The notes: generated by a model from the letters alone, not told the origin. DNA of 64,000 bases from Gp7-AA10 sp035636095 (GCA_035636095.1 DASPZU010000121.1:1-64000); one strand, 5' to 3'. Positions 40,493 to 49,735 are shown, counted from the first letter of the stretch. Made by a program: numbers and translations.

Positions 40493-42608
40493 ATATCCGC
40501 CGGTACTCGAAGCGATTCCGTCTAACGCTCTTAACGTAGAGCCGCGTCTCGTTATACGGAATCGATTCTATGAATAAGTCGATGTCATCGAGTGGCGCTT
40601 GAGCAATCCATTTGCCAACGGCGTCCTCACCTGCATTGTAGGCCGCGATTGCGAGAACCTCCGTGCCCCGCATCACTGCCAGCTTCTGGGCGTATTCGGC
40701 GACGCCGATGGCGATATTTGTCTGTGGATCGAACAATTGTTGCCGGTTCGGCGTCTGGATACCGGCAGCACTTGCGATTCGCTCTGCTTCCTGCGGCATG
40801 ATCTGCATCACACCAACCGCGCCGGCATTTGAGACGACGGTAGGCTCGAATCCGCTTTCCTGCCGAATGATGGACGCGATCAGGTACGGATCAATCTGCC
40901 GCCGCTGGGCCTCGGAGCGGATGGATTCCCAATACTTGAGTGGAAATAGTATCTCCCAGAAACGATGCGGCACGCCAGTTCCGCCGTGGCGAATGAAAGG
41001 CCGGAACTGACGCTGCAACAGAAGGATGGCCTTGAAGGGCTCACCGGATGCGGCATAGAGGTCGGCGAGTCGGAATGCGATGCCGACGTTGTCCGGGTGC
41101 GCAGCCGCGATCGCTTTCATCTCGGCCGTCGCTTCGCGGTTCAATCCCAGCCAGGTGAGTTCTTTCACCGAATCGAGGCGTGGCTCGTTGGCAGTGGCAA
41201 TGTCGGCGTCGACGTTCGGGAAAAGATTGCCATTCGCAATTTCCAGCGGCGCGATCACCAGCTTTCCGAGGATCTCGCGAGCGCGGACGCTGTAGTAGCT
41301 GTACGGGTAGGTGTTGAGCAGCGTGTTGAAGGCGGCGTCGCGCTGCTCGAGCTGCCCTCGCCATTCGTGGATTTTCGCGGACCAGAAGAGGGCGTTGCTG
41401 AGGTAGTCGCCGTCGGGAAATTCTCTGGCGTAGCGATCGAAAACGCGCAGCGCGTCGTCATAGCGCTTCGCCAGCACATAGGTCCAACCGAGGGTCCAGA
41501 GATTTTCACCTTCGGTACCTGCGCCGGCGGTTTTGAGTCCCTTTTCGAGATTGGTAATCGCACGGTCGAGTTTCGGCTCGTCGACGCTGTAGTACTTGGC
41601 GCGCAACAGCTTCGCTTCGGCCGCCTGCGGACTCCTGGGATACAAACGCTCGATGCGTTTGAGCGTGGAGAGAAAGATCTTCGGTTCGTCGGCTCGCCAG
41701 GCGGCGCGAGCGCGAAGCAGCATCAGCGCCGGATCCTTCAGCTTTTTGGCCTTTACGACATCGTCGTAATGACGGGAGTTGAATAGCGCGCGCAATCGGA
41801 ATGACTGGTACTCCCGCGAAGTCACCGCTTTCGGATCGCGTTTTTCGATCCGACGAAGCAAATCGAGCGCCTCATCGTAGTGGTCCTGGCTCGCGAGTTT
41901 TCGCGCCAGCGCCAGCGCATCGACGACGCTCAAGGTGTCGATCGGCGCGGCGGCGTAGGTCTGCTCTGTGAAGCGGCCCTGCGGATATTGCGTCAGGAGG
42001 CGCAGCCGGATCGCTGCACCGAGGTCATTGCGTCCCGCTTTATCGAGCACGGCAGCGGTATTGACGAATTCGGCTTCGGTGAGCTCGTCGATCGCGACGT
42101 TGGCGAGGTCCTTCACAGCGGTCTCTGCCGTCACGAAGTCACTTGCCTGCGCGTAGAGCCCTGGCAGGCGCAATCGCGCCAACGTCGCGGCGGAGCTGGC
42201 CGGTGCCTCCTGAATGATGCGATTCGCCGCGGCGATCGCTTCAGCAAAGTGCTCCGAATCGCGCTCCAATTCGACGACTTTCAACCGCAGCCACGGCGCG
42301 ACTTCCGGATAGGCATCGGCCGCCTGCTCGAAGAGAGGTACCGAGTTTTCCTGCACAGCCAGCAACGCCAGGGCCCGACGTCTCGTCTGCGCATCGGCGG
42401 AGTTTGTGAGCGTGCGGAGGATGCGAAGGTACTCTTCGACTTTTCCCGCGGCCTTCGCTGCGATCGCCTCATCGAGTGTCGGAGGAGGCGGCTCGGGCGC
42501 GACGACCGGGGCGGGGGGCGGGACGGTTGGTGGGGGTGGGGGAGTCGTTCGGCCGCAGGCGACCACCAAGGCCGACAACGCGACAACCTGACAACCCGAC
42601 AACTTCAT
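40467..42608 (-). CDS. Lipoprotein soluble-lytic-transglycosylase-type protein with TPR-like repeats
   Basis: The 713-residue protein starts with a lipoprotein signal (LSALVVAC, Cys18), a proline-rich linker, a long helical TPR-like region, and a C-terminal SLT domain with catalytic Glu in IIRQESGFEPTVVSNAGA and the conserved GVMQIMPQEAERIA and AIAAYNAGEDAV. It cleaves peptidoglycan glycan strands to anhydro-muropeptides in the periplasm. Codons 2 to about 13 are written by an octamer repeat array, so part of the signal peptide is repeat-encoded. It overlaps the GNAT stop by 4 bases. Confidence 0.92.
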   Translation of the reverse strand: MKLSGCQVVALSALVVACGRTTPPPPPTVPPPAPVVAPEPPPPTLDEAIAAKAAGKVEEYLRILRTLTNSADAQTRRRALALLAVQENSVPLFEQAADAYPEVAPWLRLKVVELERDSEHFAEAIAAANRIIQEAPASSAATLARLRLPGLYAQASDFVTAETAVKDLANVAIDELTEAEFVNTAAVLDKAGRNDLGAAIRLRLLTQYPQGRFTEQTYAAAPIDTLSVVDALALARKLASQDHYDEALDLLRRIEKRDPKAVTSREYQSFRLRALFNSRHYDDVVKAKKLKDPALMLLRARAAWRADEPKIFLSTLKRIERLYPRSPQAAEAKLLRAKYYSVDEPKLDRAITNLEKGLKTAGAGTEGENLWTLGWTYVLAKRYDDALRVFDRYAREFPDGDYLSNALFWSAKIHEWRGQLEQRDAAFNTLLNTYPYSYYSVRAREILGKLVIAPLEIANGNLFPNVDADIATANEPRLDSVKELTWLGLNREATAEMKAIAAAHPDNVGIAFRLADLYAASGEPFKAILLLQRQFRPFIRHGGTGVPHRFWEILFPLKYWESIRSEAQRRQIDPYLIASIIRQESGFEPTVVSNAGAVGVMQIMPQEAERIASAAGIQTPNRQQLFDPQTNIAIGVAEYAQKLAVMRGTEVLAIAAYNAGEDAVGKWIAQAPLDDIDLFIESIPYNETRLYVKSVRRNRFEYRRIYEGASSSS
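42572..42603. repeat. Octamer array encoding part of the slt signal peptide
   Basis: CCGACAAC GCGACAAC CTGACAAC CCGACAAC gives four 8-base units in a row. On the minus strand this begins 2 bases after the start codon and runs through codons 2-13. It is of the same kind as 28261. Confidence 0.9.
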
Positions 42609-42982
42609 CGGGCGACCCTTCTCACCATGCGTGACCCCTCATCGGTGAATCCGACGCGGCGGAGAAATTCGCGCGCGTTCCCTGCACCATCAGCGATGAG
42701 CCAATCGCGTTCCATCTTGGCCGCCAGCGCCTCCAGCTCGTTCATCATCACCCGCCCGATGCGCTTGCGACGAAGCTCCGGGACGACGATCAAATCATCC
42801 ACGCGCACGCCGTTCGACTCGGCCAGGTCGATGATCATCACCGCCACCAGCTCGCCCAGAAGTTTCCCGATCAGTCCACATGCCGGAACGGCATCGCCCT
42901 TGGCGTGGACTTCCAGAAAGCTGCGGACCGCATCGGCGTCGCCGGGCTCGATCGGCCGCACAAAGAGCCTCTGCCCGCGCAT
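42605..42982 (-). CDS. GNAT family acetyltransferase
   Basis: The 125-residue protein begins RGQRLFVRPIEPGDADAVRSF and has the acetyl-CoA binding pattern VVPELRRKRIGRVMM (RRKRIG loop) and the C-terminal NAREFLRRVGF. The target is unknown. It is the first gene of the minus-strand run with slt and the VWA protein; its stop overlaps the slt start by 4 bases. Confidence 0.85.
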   Translation of the reverse strand: MRGQRLFVRPIEPGDADAVRSFLEVHAKGDAVPACGLIGKLLGELVAVMIIDLAESNGVRVDDLIVVPELRRKRIGRVMMNELEALAAKMERDWLIADGAGNAREFLRRVGFTDEGSRMVRRVAR

Positions 42983-43037
42983 CTGCTAACGTTTATTGTG
43001 TCATGCTTTTACAGCATATTCTACGACCAAATAATTC

Positions 43038-43065
43038 TTGACAAAGTACGGCGCTCCAATACACT
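43038..43065 (+). promoter_or_regulatory. Promoter for the tyrosine recombinase gene
   Basis: A perfect -35 TTGACA (43038-43043) and TACACT (43060-43065) are 16 bases apart, in an AT-rich intergenic region. A small hairpin ATGCT/AGCAT lies just upstream. Confidence 0.65.
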
Positions 43066-43104
43066 TCGACCAGTCCCCTCCAAAAAATTGAGAGAGCCGA
43101 AAGC

Positions 43105-44070
43105 GTGACGACAATGAACGTTCAACAGGCGATTGCTAACTTCCTGCAACATGGGCAGGCGGTGCGGAATCTCTCCGATCGTACGCTGCGTGCTTATCAA
43201 TCCGACTTGAGTCAGTTCAATTTGCACGTCAATGACGCCGACATGGTTGACATCACGCCCGAACAGCTCGAGGCATACCTCGAGAAGCTGGGCACCGGAC
43301 CGTATCGCGACACTTCCATTCGCAGAAAAGTGGCAGCGCTGAAAGTTTTCTTCCGCTATCTGGAAGAGAAAGGCGTGGTGAGCGAATCGCCGGCGCGGAA
43401 GCTGAAGATCAAGCGCCCGGTCGAGAACCGGATTCCGACCGTGCTGTCGTCGCGCGAAGTTCGATCGCTGCTGGCCGCTCCGAAGGAACAGATCGCAGAG
43501 CTGGCGTCGTCGCGAGATCACTCGCCGGGTGGACGCAACCGTTACTTCTGCGCGATCCGCGACAATCTGATCCTGGAGCTGCTCTTCTCGACCGGCATTC
43601 GCATCGGCGAGCTGGTTGCGTTGAACGTCACCGATGTCAATCTCGACAATCGACAGATCCAGATCACCGGCCGCGCCACCCGCGGACGCTCGGTAGCGCT
43701 GACTTCGGACGTCGTCGTCATCGCGCTGCAGACTTATATCGACCTGCGAAACGAGCGCACCCTCGACACGCCGGCGCTGTTTGTGGGCCGATCAGGAACG
43801 CGCCTGACCATTTATTCCATCGAGAACATTTTCAAGAAACACGTGCGCCTCGCCGAGATCAAGCGGCACATCACGCCGCACGCGCTGCGCCACACCATGG
43901 CGGCCATGCTCGTTTCGAGCGGCACCGACATCCGCGAAGTCCAGGAAATCCTCGGCCACGCCTCCATCCTGTCGACGCAGGTCTACACCAAGCTGCCGAT
44001 TCAGAAGGGCCGCGGACGGATCTTCACCGATCCGACCTCCATCAAGCTGCCTATCAAGAAGAAGGTGTAG
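43105..44070 (+). CDS. Tyrosine recombinase (XerC/XerD family)
   Basis: The 321-residue recombinase has an N-terminal SAM-like core-binding domain (LSDRTLRAYQSDLSQF) and the catalytic domain with Arg in TGIRIGELVALN, HALRHTMAAML (H-x-x-R), LGHAS and the nucleophile Tyr in STQVYTKL. XerC/D function in dimer resolution is likely, but the protein is about 20 residues longer than usual (insert around SSRDHSPGGRNRY), and an integron- or element-type integrase role is possible. The start is GTG 43105, with an internal ATG three residues later. It has its own promoter. Confidence 0.9.
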   Translation: MTTMNVQQAIANFLQHGQAVRNLSDRTLRAYQSDLSQFNLHVNDADMVDITPEQLEAYLEKLGTGPYRDTSIRRKVAALKVFFRYLEEKGVVSESPARKLKIKRPVENRIPTVLSSREVRSLLAAPKEQIAELASSRDHSPGGRNRYFCAIRDNLILELLFSTGIRIGELVALNVTDVNLDNRQIQITGRATRGRSVALTSDVVVIALQTYIDLRNERTLDTPALFVGRSGTRLTIYSIENIFKKHVRLAEIKRHITPHALRHTMAAMLVSSGTDIREVQEILGHASILSTQVYTKLPIQKGRGRIFTDPTSIKLPIKKKV

Positions 44071-44074
44071 GCCA

Positions 44075-44149
44075 CCCCTCATCCGGCCTTCGGCCACCTT
44101 CTCCCCGCAAGCGGGGAGAAGGCGCTCGCTGAGAAGCGGCGGGTGAGGG
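44075..44149. repeat. REP-like palindromic element between recombinase and TonB receptor 1
   Basis: It starts CCCCTCATCCGGCCTTCGGCC and continues with CTTCTCCCCGC/GCGGGGAGAAG. It ends CGGCGGGTGAGGG just before the stop codon of the convergent TonB receptor gene. Confidence 0.87.
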
Positions 44150-47119
44150 CTACCAGATCAATCGCAGGCCAACCTGCATCTGACGCGGATCGCCGGCACC
44201 GCTTTGCACGGTTCCATCGAAGTTGAAGATGAGGTTGGTCACTTCCGGGCGATGCAGGTTCTTGCTGTTGAAGACATTGAATACGTCGAGAGCCGGTTCG
44301 AGGGTCACGCTGCTGTAACTGAATGGACGCGACAGACGAAAATCGAGCGAGGAGAACTGATTGTTCTTCCGACCGAGGTTGCGCTGCGTGACCGAGCCAT
44401 CGGGATTGATGCGGTCCTGCGGCGTATTGGCATCGGCGCCCGTTCGAGTGATCGACTTCGGCTGCGCCGAGCGATAGGCGTAACGGAAATTGACATCGAA
44501 GCCCGCCGGCGCGTTCCACAGTAACCATGAGTTCAGGCGATGGCGCTGGTCGCGATCGGAATAGCCGTACTCCGCGTCGAGATTCGTAACCTTGGCATAG
44601 CGGAACGTGAACGGGTCGCGCTCGTTATCGTCGTCCGACTTGTCCTTCGAGTACGTGTAGTTGACCTGGAACTGCAGGTTGTGCGACGGGCGCTTGGTCA
44701 CTCCGAACGTCACGCCGTGATAGAGACTTCGGGCGCTCGACTCGACCGTGGTCAGCGTGCCGATGCCGTTGCTTCCGTCCGATCCGAGCCCGGTGCTCCA
44801 TGGCGATCCGAGCAGGGGATCATTGCGGTTGACGAACCGCGTGATGTGATCGCCTTTCGCGTAGTTGTATTTCACGAGGAACGCGTAATCGGTGATGACC
44901 TCCTGTTCCCATGAAACGCTGGCGGCCCTCGTGCGCGGATTGCGGAATCGGCGATCGAACACGAAGACGTCGGGGTCAAACGGGGAGCTCACCTGCGACT
45001 GCGGAATCAGATTCGGGTAGGCCGGCACCGGCCCCAGGATTCCGGTCAGCGCGCTGTTGCGGAAGAGCGTCTGGCCGCGGCTGCCGTTGGTCGACCGCGT
45101 CGACGCCAGCGTCAGGCCCGGGATGCGTCCGTAATAGATCCCGGCGTTTGCGCGCAGGACTTTCCTGCCGTCGCCGTTGGGATTCCAGGAAATGCCAAGC
45201 CGCGGCTGCCACATCTTATAGTCGGAGGGGATCTTGCCGTTGGAAGGGAATTCCTGACCTTTGACCTTCTTGCCGATGAACGGTGCGAAGAAGACCTGAT
45301 TCGGTGGCGTAATCGTATCGGGCTCGATCTCCGCCTCCCAGCGCAACCCATACTGGACGTTCACGTTCGGCGAAGCCTGCCATGCATCCTGGACGAATGC
45401 TGCCGGCTCGTTCTGCGGAATGCTCTGCGTCCCTGCCTGCTCGACAGTGAGTCCGCCCACGCCCGCCTGCTGCAGGTAGAGCAATACCGGTCCGGTGATG
45501 GACGCCGCACCTTTGCAGGCACCGGTCTCGGAGGTCGTGCCGTCGGAGCACTCGACGAACTTCGGATTGCGGAGGTAGTTGAGGAAGCCGTCGGTCGAGT
45601 CGAAGATGTACCGGCCGTTGGCGAAACCGATGAACGTCTGCACGGAATTGACGCGGTTGTACTCGATGCCAGCTTTGTACGAGTGCGCCCCGCGCAAAAT
45701 AGATACGTTATTATTTAATTGAAATCTTGTATCATAATATTTAACAGGAATAAAGAACGGTTCCCCGAAACGGTAGCCGCGCGCGAAGTCGAATGCGGTA
45801 TCGGGCAAGGGGCGGCTCTGTCCGGTGATGTTCGGGCCGTTGTACGGGCGGGGGCGGTTTTCTCGCGCGAACTGGAATCGAAACTCGTTGAGCAGCGAAT
45901 TGCTCATCGTCGAGATCAGCGATCCCGTCCCGGCGTGTGACGAGTCGCGTTCGATCGAGTTCGCGCTGCGTCCCCACGAATCGACGTCGAACGTTCCGTT
46001 TTCCTGTTCTGACCAGGTGTAGTTGTAGCGCAGGGTGGCGATGCTCCGGGCGCTGGCATTCCAGTCGACTTTGGCGAGGAACACGCGGGCATCGTTGGTG
46101 CGGCGGATCGGTCCGTTTTCATTCGGGCTTCCCAGGCTCGCCATGGCGTCAACGACGCGCTTTTCAATGCGATTCGGATCGGTCTGCTTGGTCCCATGCG
46201 CCATCTGCACGTCGAGCGCGGTGAAGTAGAACAATTGATCGCGCACGAACGGGCCGCCCAGCGTGAAGCCGGTCTGCGTCTGCTGCGATTTGAATTTCGG
46301 CTGCAGGCTGCCGTCCGGGTTCTTGGCGCGCGAGCTGAGCGAGTCATTCTTCAGCACCACGTGCGCCGTGCCGTCCATCTTGTTCGTCCCCGACTTGGTG
46401 ATGACGTTGACGAAGCCGGACGTCGAACGTCCGAACTCGGCGTTAGCGCCATCGGCGATGACGACCATCTCCTTCACGGAGTCGAGATTGAACGTGAAGG
46501 CAGGACGTTGACCGCCGCGCTGCTCGCCGAAGAAGGGATTGTTGAAGTCGGCGCCGTCGACGGAGATGTTGTTCTCGATTCCTTTCTGCCCGTTGATGGA
46601 GAGCTCGTCGCCGTCGGGACCCTGCACGGTCGTGACGCCCGGTGTCAGCTTCGAGAAATCGAGGAAGTTGCGGCCGTTGTTCGGCAGCCCGGCCACCGAT
46701 TTCTGATCGATGCGCGTGGCGCCCTCGGTGCGCGCAGTCTCGATCAGCGGAGCGGCGGCCGTGACGACGATCTGTTCGGAAACCGCTGCGGGCTTCAACG
46801 TGATCGGCACGGTCAGCGTCTGACCGACGCCAAGGTCGAAGCCTTTCTGCACCACGGTGCCGAATCCCGCCAGCGTCGCGGTGACCTGATAGGGACCGAG
46901 GGGAAGCAGGACGATGCGAAAACGTCCTTGAGAGTCGCTGACGGCGATCTGTTCGAAGTTCGTTGCGGTGTTTTTCACCGTCACCGTGACGCCGGGAAGC
47001 GCGGCGCCGGAAGCATCAACGATCGTTCCTTCGATGACGCCGGTGGTTGCCTGGGATTGGGCGAGAAGTGAGGAAGCGATCAACAGTGCGAGAAAAATAA
47101 GCGCGAAGGTGCGACGCAT
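44150..47119 (-). CDS. Oar-like TonB-dependent outer-membrane receptor (receptor 1)
   Basis: The 989-residue protein has a signal peptide, an N-terminal carboxypeptidase-regulatory-like domain (GTIVDASGAALPGVTVTVKN), a plug domain (LPNNGRNFLDFSKLTPGV, INGQKGIENNISVDGADFN) and a long beta-barrel ending in a strand (QMQVGLRLIW). Such receptors, typical of Acidobacteriota, import or present large substrates or act in adhesion; the ligand is unknown. AAGGAGG lies 4 bases before ATG. An AT-rich codon island occurs at 45698-45754. It is less similar to receptors 2 and 3 than these are to each other. Confidence 0.93.
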   Translation of the reverse strand: MRRTFALIFLALLIASSLLAQSQATTGVIEGTIVDASGAALPGVTVTVKNTATNFEQIAVSDSQGRFRIVLLPLGPYQVTATLAGFGTVVQKGFDLGVGQTLTVPITLKPAAVSEQIVVTAAAPLIETARTEGATRIDQKSVAGLPNNGRNFLDFSKLTPGVTTVQGPDGDELSINGQKGIENNISVDGADFNNPFFGEQRGGQRPAFTFNLDSVKEMVVIADGANAEFGRSTSGFVNVITKSGTNKMDGTAHVVLKNDSLSSRAKNPDGSLQPKFKSQQTQTGFTLGGPFVRDQLFYFTALDVQMAHGTKQTDPNRIEKRVVDAMASLGSPNENGPIRRTNDARVFLAKVDWNASARSIATLRYNYTWSEQENGTFDVDSWGRSANSIERDSSHAGTGSLISTMSNSLLNEFRFQFARENRPRPYNGPNITGQSRPLPDTAFDFARGYRFGEPFFIPVKYYDTRFQLNNNVSILRGAHSYKAGIEYNRVNSVQTFIGFANGRYIFDSTDGFLNYLRNPKFVECSDGTTSETGACKGAASITGPVLLYLQQAGVGGLTVEQAGTQSIPQNEPAAFVQDAWQASPNVNVQYGLRWEAEIEPDTITPPNQVFFAPFIGKKVKGQEFPSNGKIPSDYKMWQPRLGISWNPNGDGRKVLRANAGIYYGRIPGLTLASTRSTNGSRGQTLFRNSALTGILGPVPAYPNLIPQSQVSSPFDPDVFVFDRRFRNPRTRAASVSWEQEVITDYAFLVKYNYAKGDHITRFVNRNDPLLGSPWSTGLGSDGSNGIGTLTTVESSARSLYHGVTFGVTKRPSHNLQFQVNYTYSKDKSDDDNERDPFTFRYAKVTNLDAEYGYSDRDQRHRLNSWLLWNAPAGFDVNFRYAYRSAQPKSITRTGADANTPQDRINPDGSVTQRNLGRKNNQFSSLDFRLSRPFSYSSVTLEPALDVFNVFNSKNLHRPEVTNLIFNFDGTVQSGAGDPRQMQVGLRLIW
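45698..45754 (-). other. AT-rich codon island inside TonB receptor 1
   Basis: Nineteen codons (Phe-Ile-Pro-Val-Lys through Val-Ser-Ile) end in A or T in all but one case, with AGA, TTA and ATT present, whereas both flanks use GC-ending codons (TTC GGG GAA CCG; CGC GGG GCG). This is the most extreme compositional dip within any gene here. Confidence 0.85.
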
Positions 47120-47184
47120 GGATCCTCCTTTGTGACCGTTTCAAAGAGTGCCGTGACTATATCACCTGCTAAACTGCGCGCGCG

Positions 47185-48456
47185 ATGCGCCTGCCCAAGC
47201 TCTCGCTCACCACAAAAATTTTTATCGGCCTCATCCTCGGCATCGCCCTCGGCTACTTCAAACACGACTGGGGCATCGCGGTCCGGCCGCTGTCGCTCCT
47301 GTTTCTCAATCTGATCAAGTCGATCATCGCGCCGCTGATTTTCTCGACGCTCGTGATCGGAATCGCCGGCACGGGCGATGTCCGGCAGGTCGGCCGGATC
47401 GGACTGAAGGCGCTGGTCTACTTCGAAGTCGTCACGACCTTTGCGCTGGTCATCGGTCTCGCTGCGGTGAACCTGACCAAGCCGGGAGTGGGGGTCAAGC
47501 TTCCCCCCCCTTCGCCGACTGTGGCCGGAGCGCTCCCGGCTGCCAAGCCGCAGACTTTTGGCGAGCTGATCACGCATCTCGCGCCGTCGTCGATCATCAA
47601 GGCGATGGCGGATGGCGACGTGCTGCAGATCGTCGTCTTCTCCGTTTTGTTCGCGCTGGCCGTCACGAGCATCGGCGAAAAGGCGAAGCCGGTGGTGGTG
47701 TGGTGCGAGTCGCTGGCCGACATCATGTTTCGCTTCACCGAATTCGTGATGAAGTTCGCCCCCATCGGCGTGGGCGCCGCGATGGCCAACACCGTGGGAC
47801 ACTCAGGCCTGGGCGTGCTGAAGAATCTGGGAATGCTCGTCGGCACGCTGTACGGCGCGCTGATCGTCTTCGTTGTTCTCGTGCTCGTTCCGGTCGCGCT
47901 GATCGCGCGCGTGCCGCTCCGCGACTTCTGGAACGCCGTCAAGGAGCCGGCCACGATTGCATTCGCGACGACGTCATCCGAGTCGGCACTTCCCAAAGCG
48001 ATGGAGAACATGGAGCGCCTCGGCGTTCCGCGGCGCATCGTTGGATTCGTTCTGCCCACCGGCTACAGCTTCAATCTCGACGGCACGACGCTCTATCTTT
48101 CCCTGGCCTCGATTTTCGTCGCGCAGGCAGCCGGCGTTCACCTTTCGGTTGGCGAGCAGGTGTTCATGATGCTGACGCTCATGTTGACTTCGAAAGGTGT
48201 CGCGGGCGTTCCACGGGCTTCCATGGTCATCCTTCTGGGCACCCTGGCGTCATTTCATCTGCCGGTCGAAGGTGTGATCGTGATTCTCGGCGTCGACGAG
48301 CTGATGGATATGGCCCGGACCGCCGTCAACGTCACCGGCAATTGTCTCGCGACAGTCGTGATCGCGAGGTGGGAAGGGGCATTCCGCAACGAGGAGTGGA
48401 TCGCGGAAGAGGCGCAATTAGAGGAGGTGACCGGCGAGGCGGCAATCGTGAGCTGA
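47185..48456 (+). CDS. Dicarboxylate/amino acid:cation symporter (DAACS family)
   Basis: The 423-residue protein has about eight membrane segments and the DAACS motifs TSSESALPKAMENMERLGVP (serine-rich re-entrant loop) and GYSFNLDGTTLYLSLASIFVAQA, with DMARTAVNVTGNCLATVVIARWE near the end. It is similar to GltP/DctA and transports glutamate, aspartate or C4-dicarboxylates with protons or sodium. It is divergent from TonB receptor 1. Confidence 0.93.
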   Translation: MRLPKLSLTTKIFIGLILGIALGYFKHDWGIAVRPLSLLFLNLIKSIIAPLIFSTLVIGIAGTGDVRQVGRIGLKALVYFEVVTTFALVIGLAAVNLTKPGVGVKLPPPSPTVAGALPAAKPQTFGELITHLAPSSIIKAMADGDVLQIVVFSVLFALAVTSIGEKAKPVVVWCESLADIMFRFTEFVMKFAPIGVGAAMANTVGHSGLGVLKNLGMLVGTLYGALIVFVVLVLVPVALIARVPLRDFWNAVKEPATIAFATTSSESALPKAMENMERLGVPRRIVGFVLPTGYSFNLDGTTLYLSLASIFVAQAAGVHLSVGEQVFMMLTLMLTSKGVAGVPRASMVILLGTLASFHLPVEGVIVILGVDELMDMARTAVNVTGNCLATVVIARWEGAFRNEEWIAEEAQLEEVTGEAAIVS

Positions 48457-48506
48457 GTCAGGCAATAAGGAACACGACCGCCTTACAGTGTTGTATTCTC
48501 CGCGCG

Positions 48507-48683
48507 ATGAAACGGACGTATCCAAAGTGCAAGAAAGGTCTGCATCGCATGACGCCGGCTAACACCTACCGGCATCCCGCCAAAGGCCCGGAGTGCCGCG
48601 AATGTAAACGGACCTATATGCGCCGATACATGCGGAAGCTCCGCGCCTCTACCGGGCGAAGACGCAAACGCCGTTCCGCGTAA
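48507..48683 (+). CDS. Small zinc-ribbon-like basic protein
   Basis: The 58-residue protein has a KCKKGLHRMTPANTY segment, then CRECKR and a long Arg/Lys tail. The pattern C-x(n)-H...NTY...C-x2-C resembles the N-terminal ribbon found before some HNH nucleases and in small phage or actinobacterial proteins. No HNH catalytic part follows. The function is unknown, possibly nucleic-acid binding. Confidence 0.6.
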   Translation: MKRTYPKCKKGLHRMTPANTYRHPAKGPECRECKRTYMRRYMRKLRASTGRRRKRRSA

Positions 48684-48736
48684 CGCAACGCTCGCGCGTA
48701 TTCATTTTGCATCTCGCGCAAGTGGAGGTGCCTCCA

Positions 48737-49186
48737 ATGAAGAGCGCGGTATCGCTTATTCTCCTCACCTTTCTGCTCACTGGGTGTGGATCGTCCACGA
48801 TGTCGAGCTCGAGTGCTCCCGACGTGACCGTCCATCTTGCTCAGGTGCCCATGCCGACCGACGTCTTTTACTTTTCGGGCCCCGTCAACATCCAGTATCA
48901 GCTCTCGGTGACCAATCCGACCAACGAGCCGATGACATTGACCCGTCTCGATCTGGAGACGTTGGGCCCGGGTGCGTATTCGCTGCGAACCGCGGCCACA
49001 CCGATGAATCTGAAGGTGCCGCCGAATTCGACGGCCAAGAATCTGATTTCGGTTTGGGGGCGCGCCCGGGGTGGCTACTTGTCGGCCAGCGAGCCGGTGA
49101 CGATCCGCGGGACGGCCTATTTTCAGGACCAGGCGACGCGCAAGTCGTTCGTCAGGATCTTCAGCGAGAACATTTTTCCGGGCTGA
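48737..49186 (+). CDS. Lipoprotein of unknown function
   Basis: The 149-residue protein starts at ATG 48737 with a lipoprotein signal (LILLTFLLTGC) and a Ser-rich linker. The mature part has a beta-sandwich flavour (IQYQLSVTNPTNEPMTLTRLDLETLG). GGAGG lies 8 bases upstream of ATG but can pair with CCTCC (TGGAGG TG CCTCCA), possibly limiting translation. No family is recognised. Confidence 0.72.
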   Translation: MKSAVSLILLTFLLTGCGSSTMSSSSAPDVTVHLAQVPMPTDVFYFSGPVNIQYQLSVTNPTNEPMTLTRLDLETLGPGAYSLRTAATPMNLKVPPNSTAKNLISVWGRARGGYLSASEPVTIRGTAYFQDQATRKSFVRIFSENIFPG

Positions 49187-49226
49187 TCCTACTGACTGCA
49201 CGAGATTTGCATATTGCTCGGGGCGA

Positions 49227-49640
49227 GTGAGCCAGATTCTCATTGCGGACGACGATCCGGGCATTGTTCGTTTGCTCAAACTCCTGGTGGAGCGCGAGGG
49301 CTTTCTTGTCGATACGGCGCGAGACGGGCGGGAGGCGATCGAAAAGATCGATCACGGATCGTACGTCCTGGTGCTGCTCGATCTGCAGATGCCGCGGTTC
49401 AACGGCTTCGATGTGGTCGAGCACCTGCGCAACAAGAAGCGGCGGCCGGTGGTGTTGGTGATCACGGCCCTTCCGACCTCTCAGATTTCGAAGCTCGATC
49501 CGGCGATCGTTCACGCCGTGATCCGCAAACCATTCGACGTCGAGCTGCTGGCCGCGATCATCAGCAGCACCGCCGGAATGCTCAATCGCAACACCTCGGT
49601 CCCGGACCGCAGCGCGGACCGGCCAGGCCTGGCGAACTGA
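49227..49640 (+). CDS. Single-domain response regulator
   Basis: The 137-residue receiver domain has the acidic triad (DDD at 8-10), phosphoacceptor Asp52 in LLDLQMP, Thr80 in LVITA and Lys101 in RKPF. There is no output domain, so it probably acts by protein-protein contact or in a phosphorelay. No histidine kinase is adjacent. The start is GTG 49227. Confidence 0.92.
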   Translation: MSQILIADDDPGIVRLLKLLVEREGFLVDTARDGREAIEKIDHGSYVLVLLDLQMPRFNGFDVVEHLRNKKRRPVVLVITALPTSQISKLDPAIVHAVIRKPFDVELLAAIISSTAGMLNRNTSVPDRSADRPGLAN

Positions 49641-49646
49641 TACAAT
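49638..49646 (+). promoter_or_regulatory. Extended -10 promoter element before tRNA-Gly
   Basis: TGATACAAT overlaps the response-regulator stop codon and lies 13 bases before the tRNA. No good -35 hexamer is visible, consistent with an extended -10 type. Confidence 0.45.
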
Positions 49647-49659
49647 CGACCTTCGGCGG

Positions 49660-49735
49660 GCGGGCGTAGCTCAGTTGGTAGAGTCGGAGCTTCCCAAGCT
49701 CAAGGTCGCGGGTTCGATCCCCGTCGCCCGCTCCA
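49660..49735 (+). tRNA. tRNA-Gly (anticodon CCC), CCA encoded
   Basis: Acceptor GCGGGCG pairs with CGCCCGC. The anticodon loop TTCCCAA gives anticodon CCC, and the T-arm has GCGGG TTCGATC CCCGT. The anticodon stem has one mismatch at its outer pair. CCA is encoded. Confidence 0.93.

Noticed and set aside
42983..43104. dif site or attachment site next to the tyrosine recombinase
   Set aside because: The interval is AT-rich with a small ATGCT/AGCAT hairpin, but no 28-bp dif-like pair of 11-bp arms with 6-bp centre is seen. A promoter explains the AT-richness.
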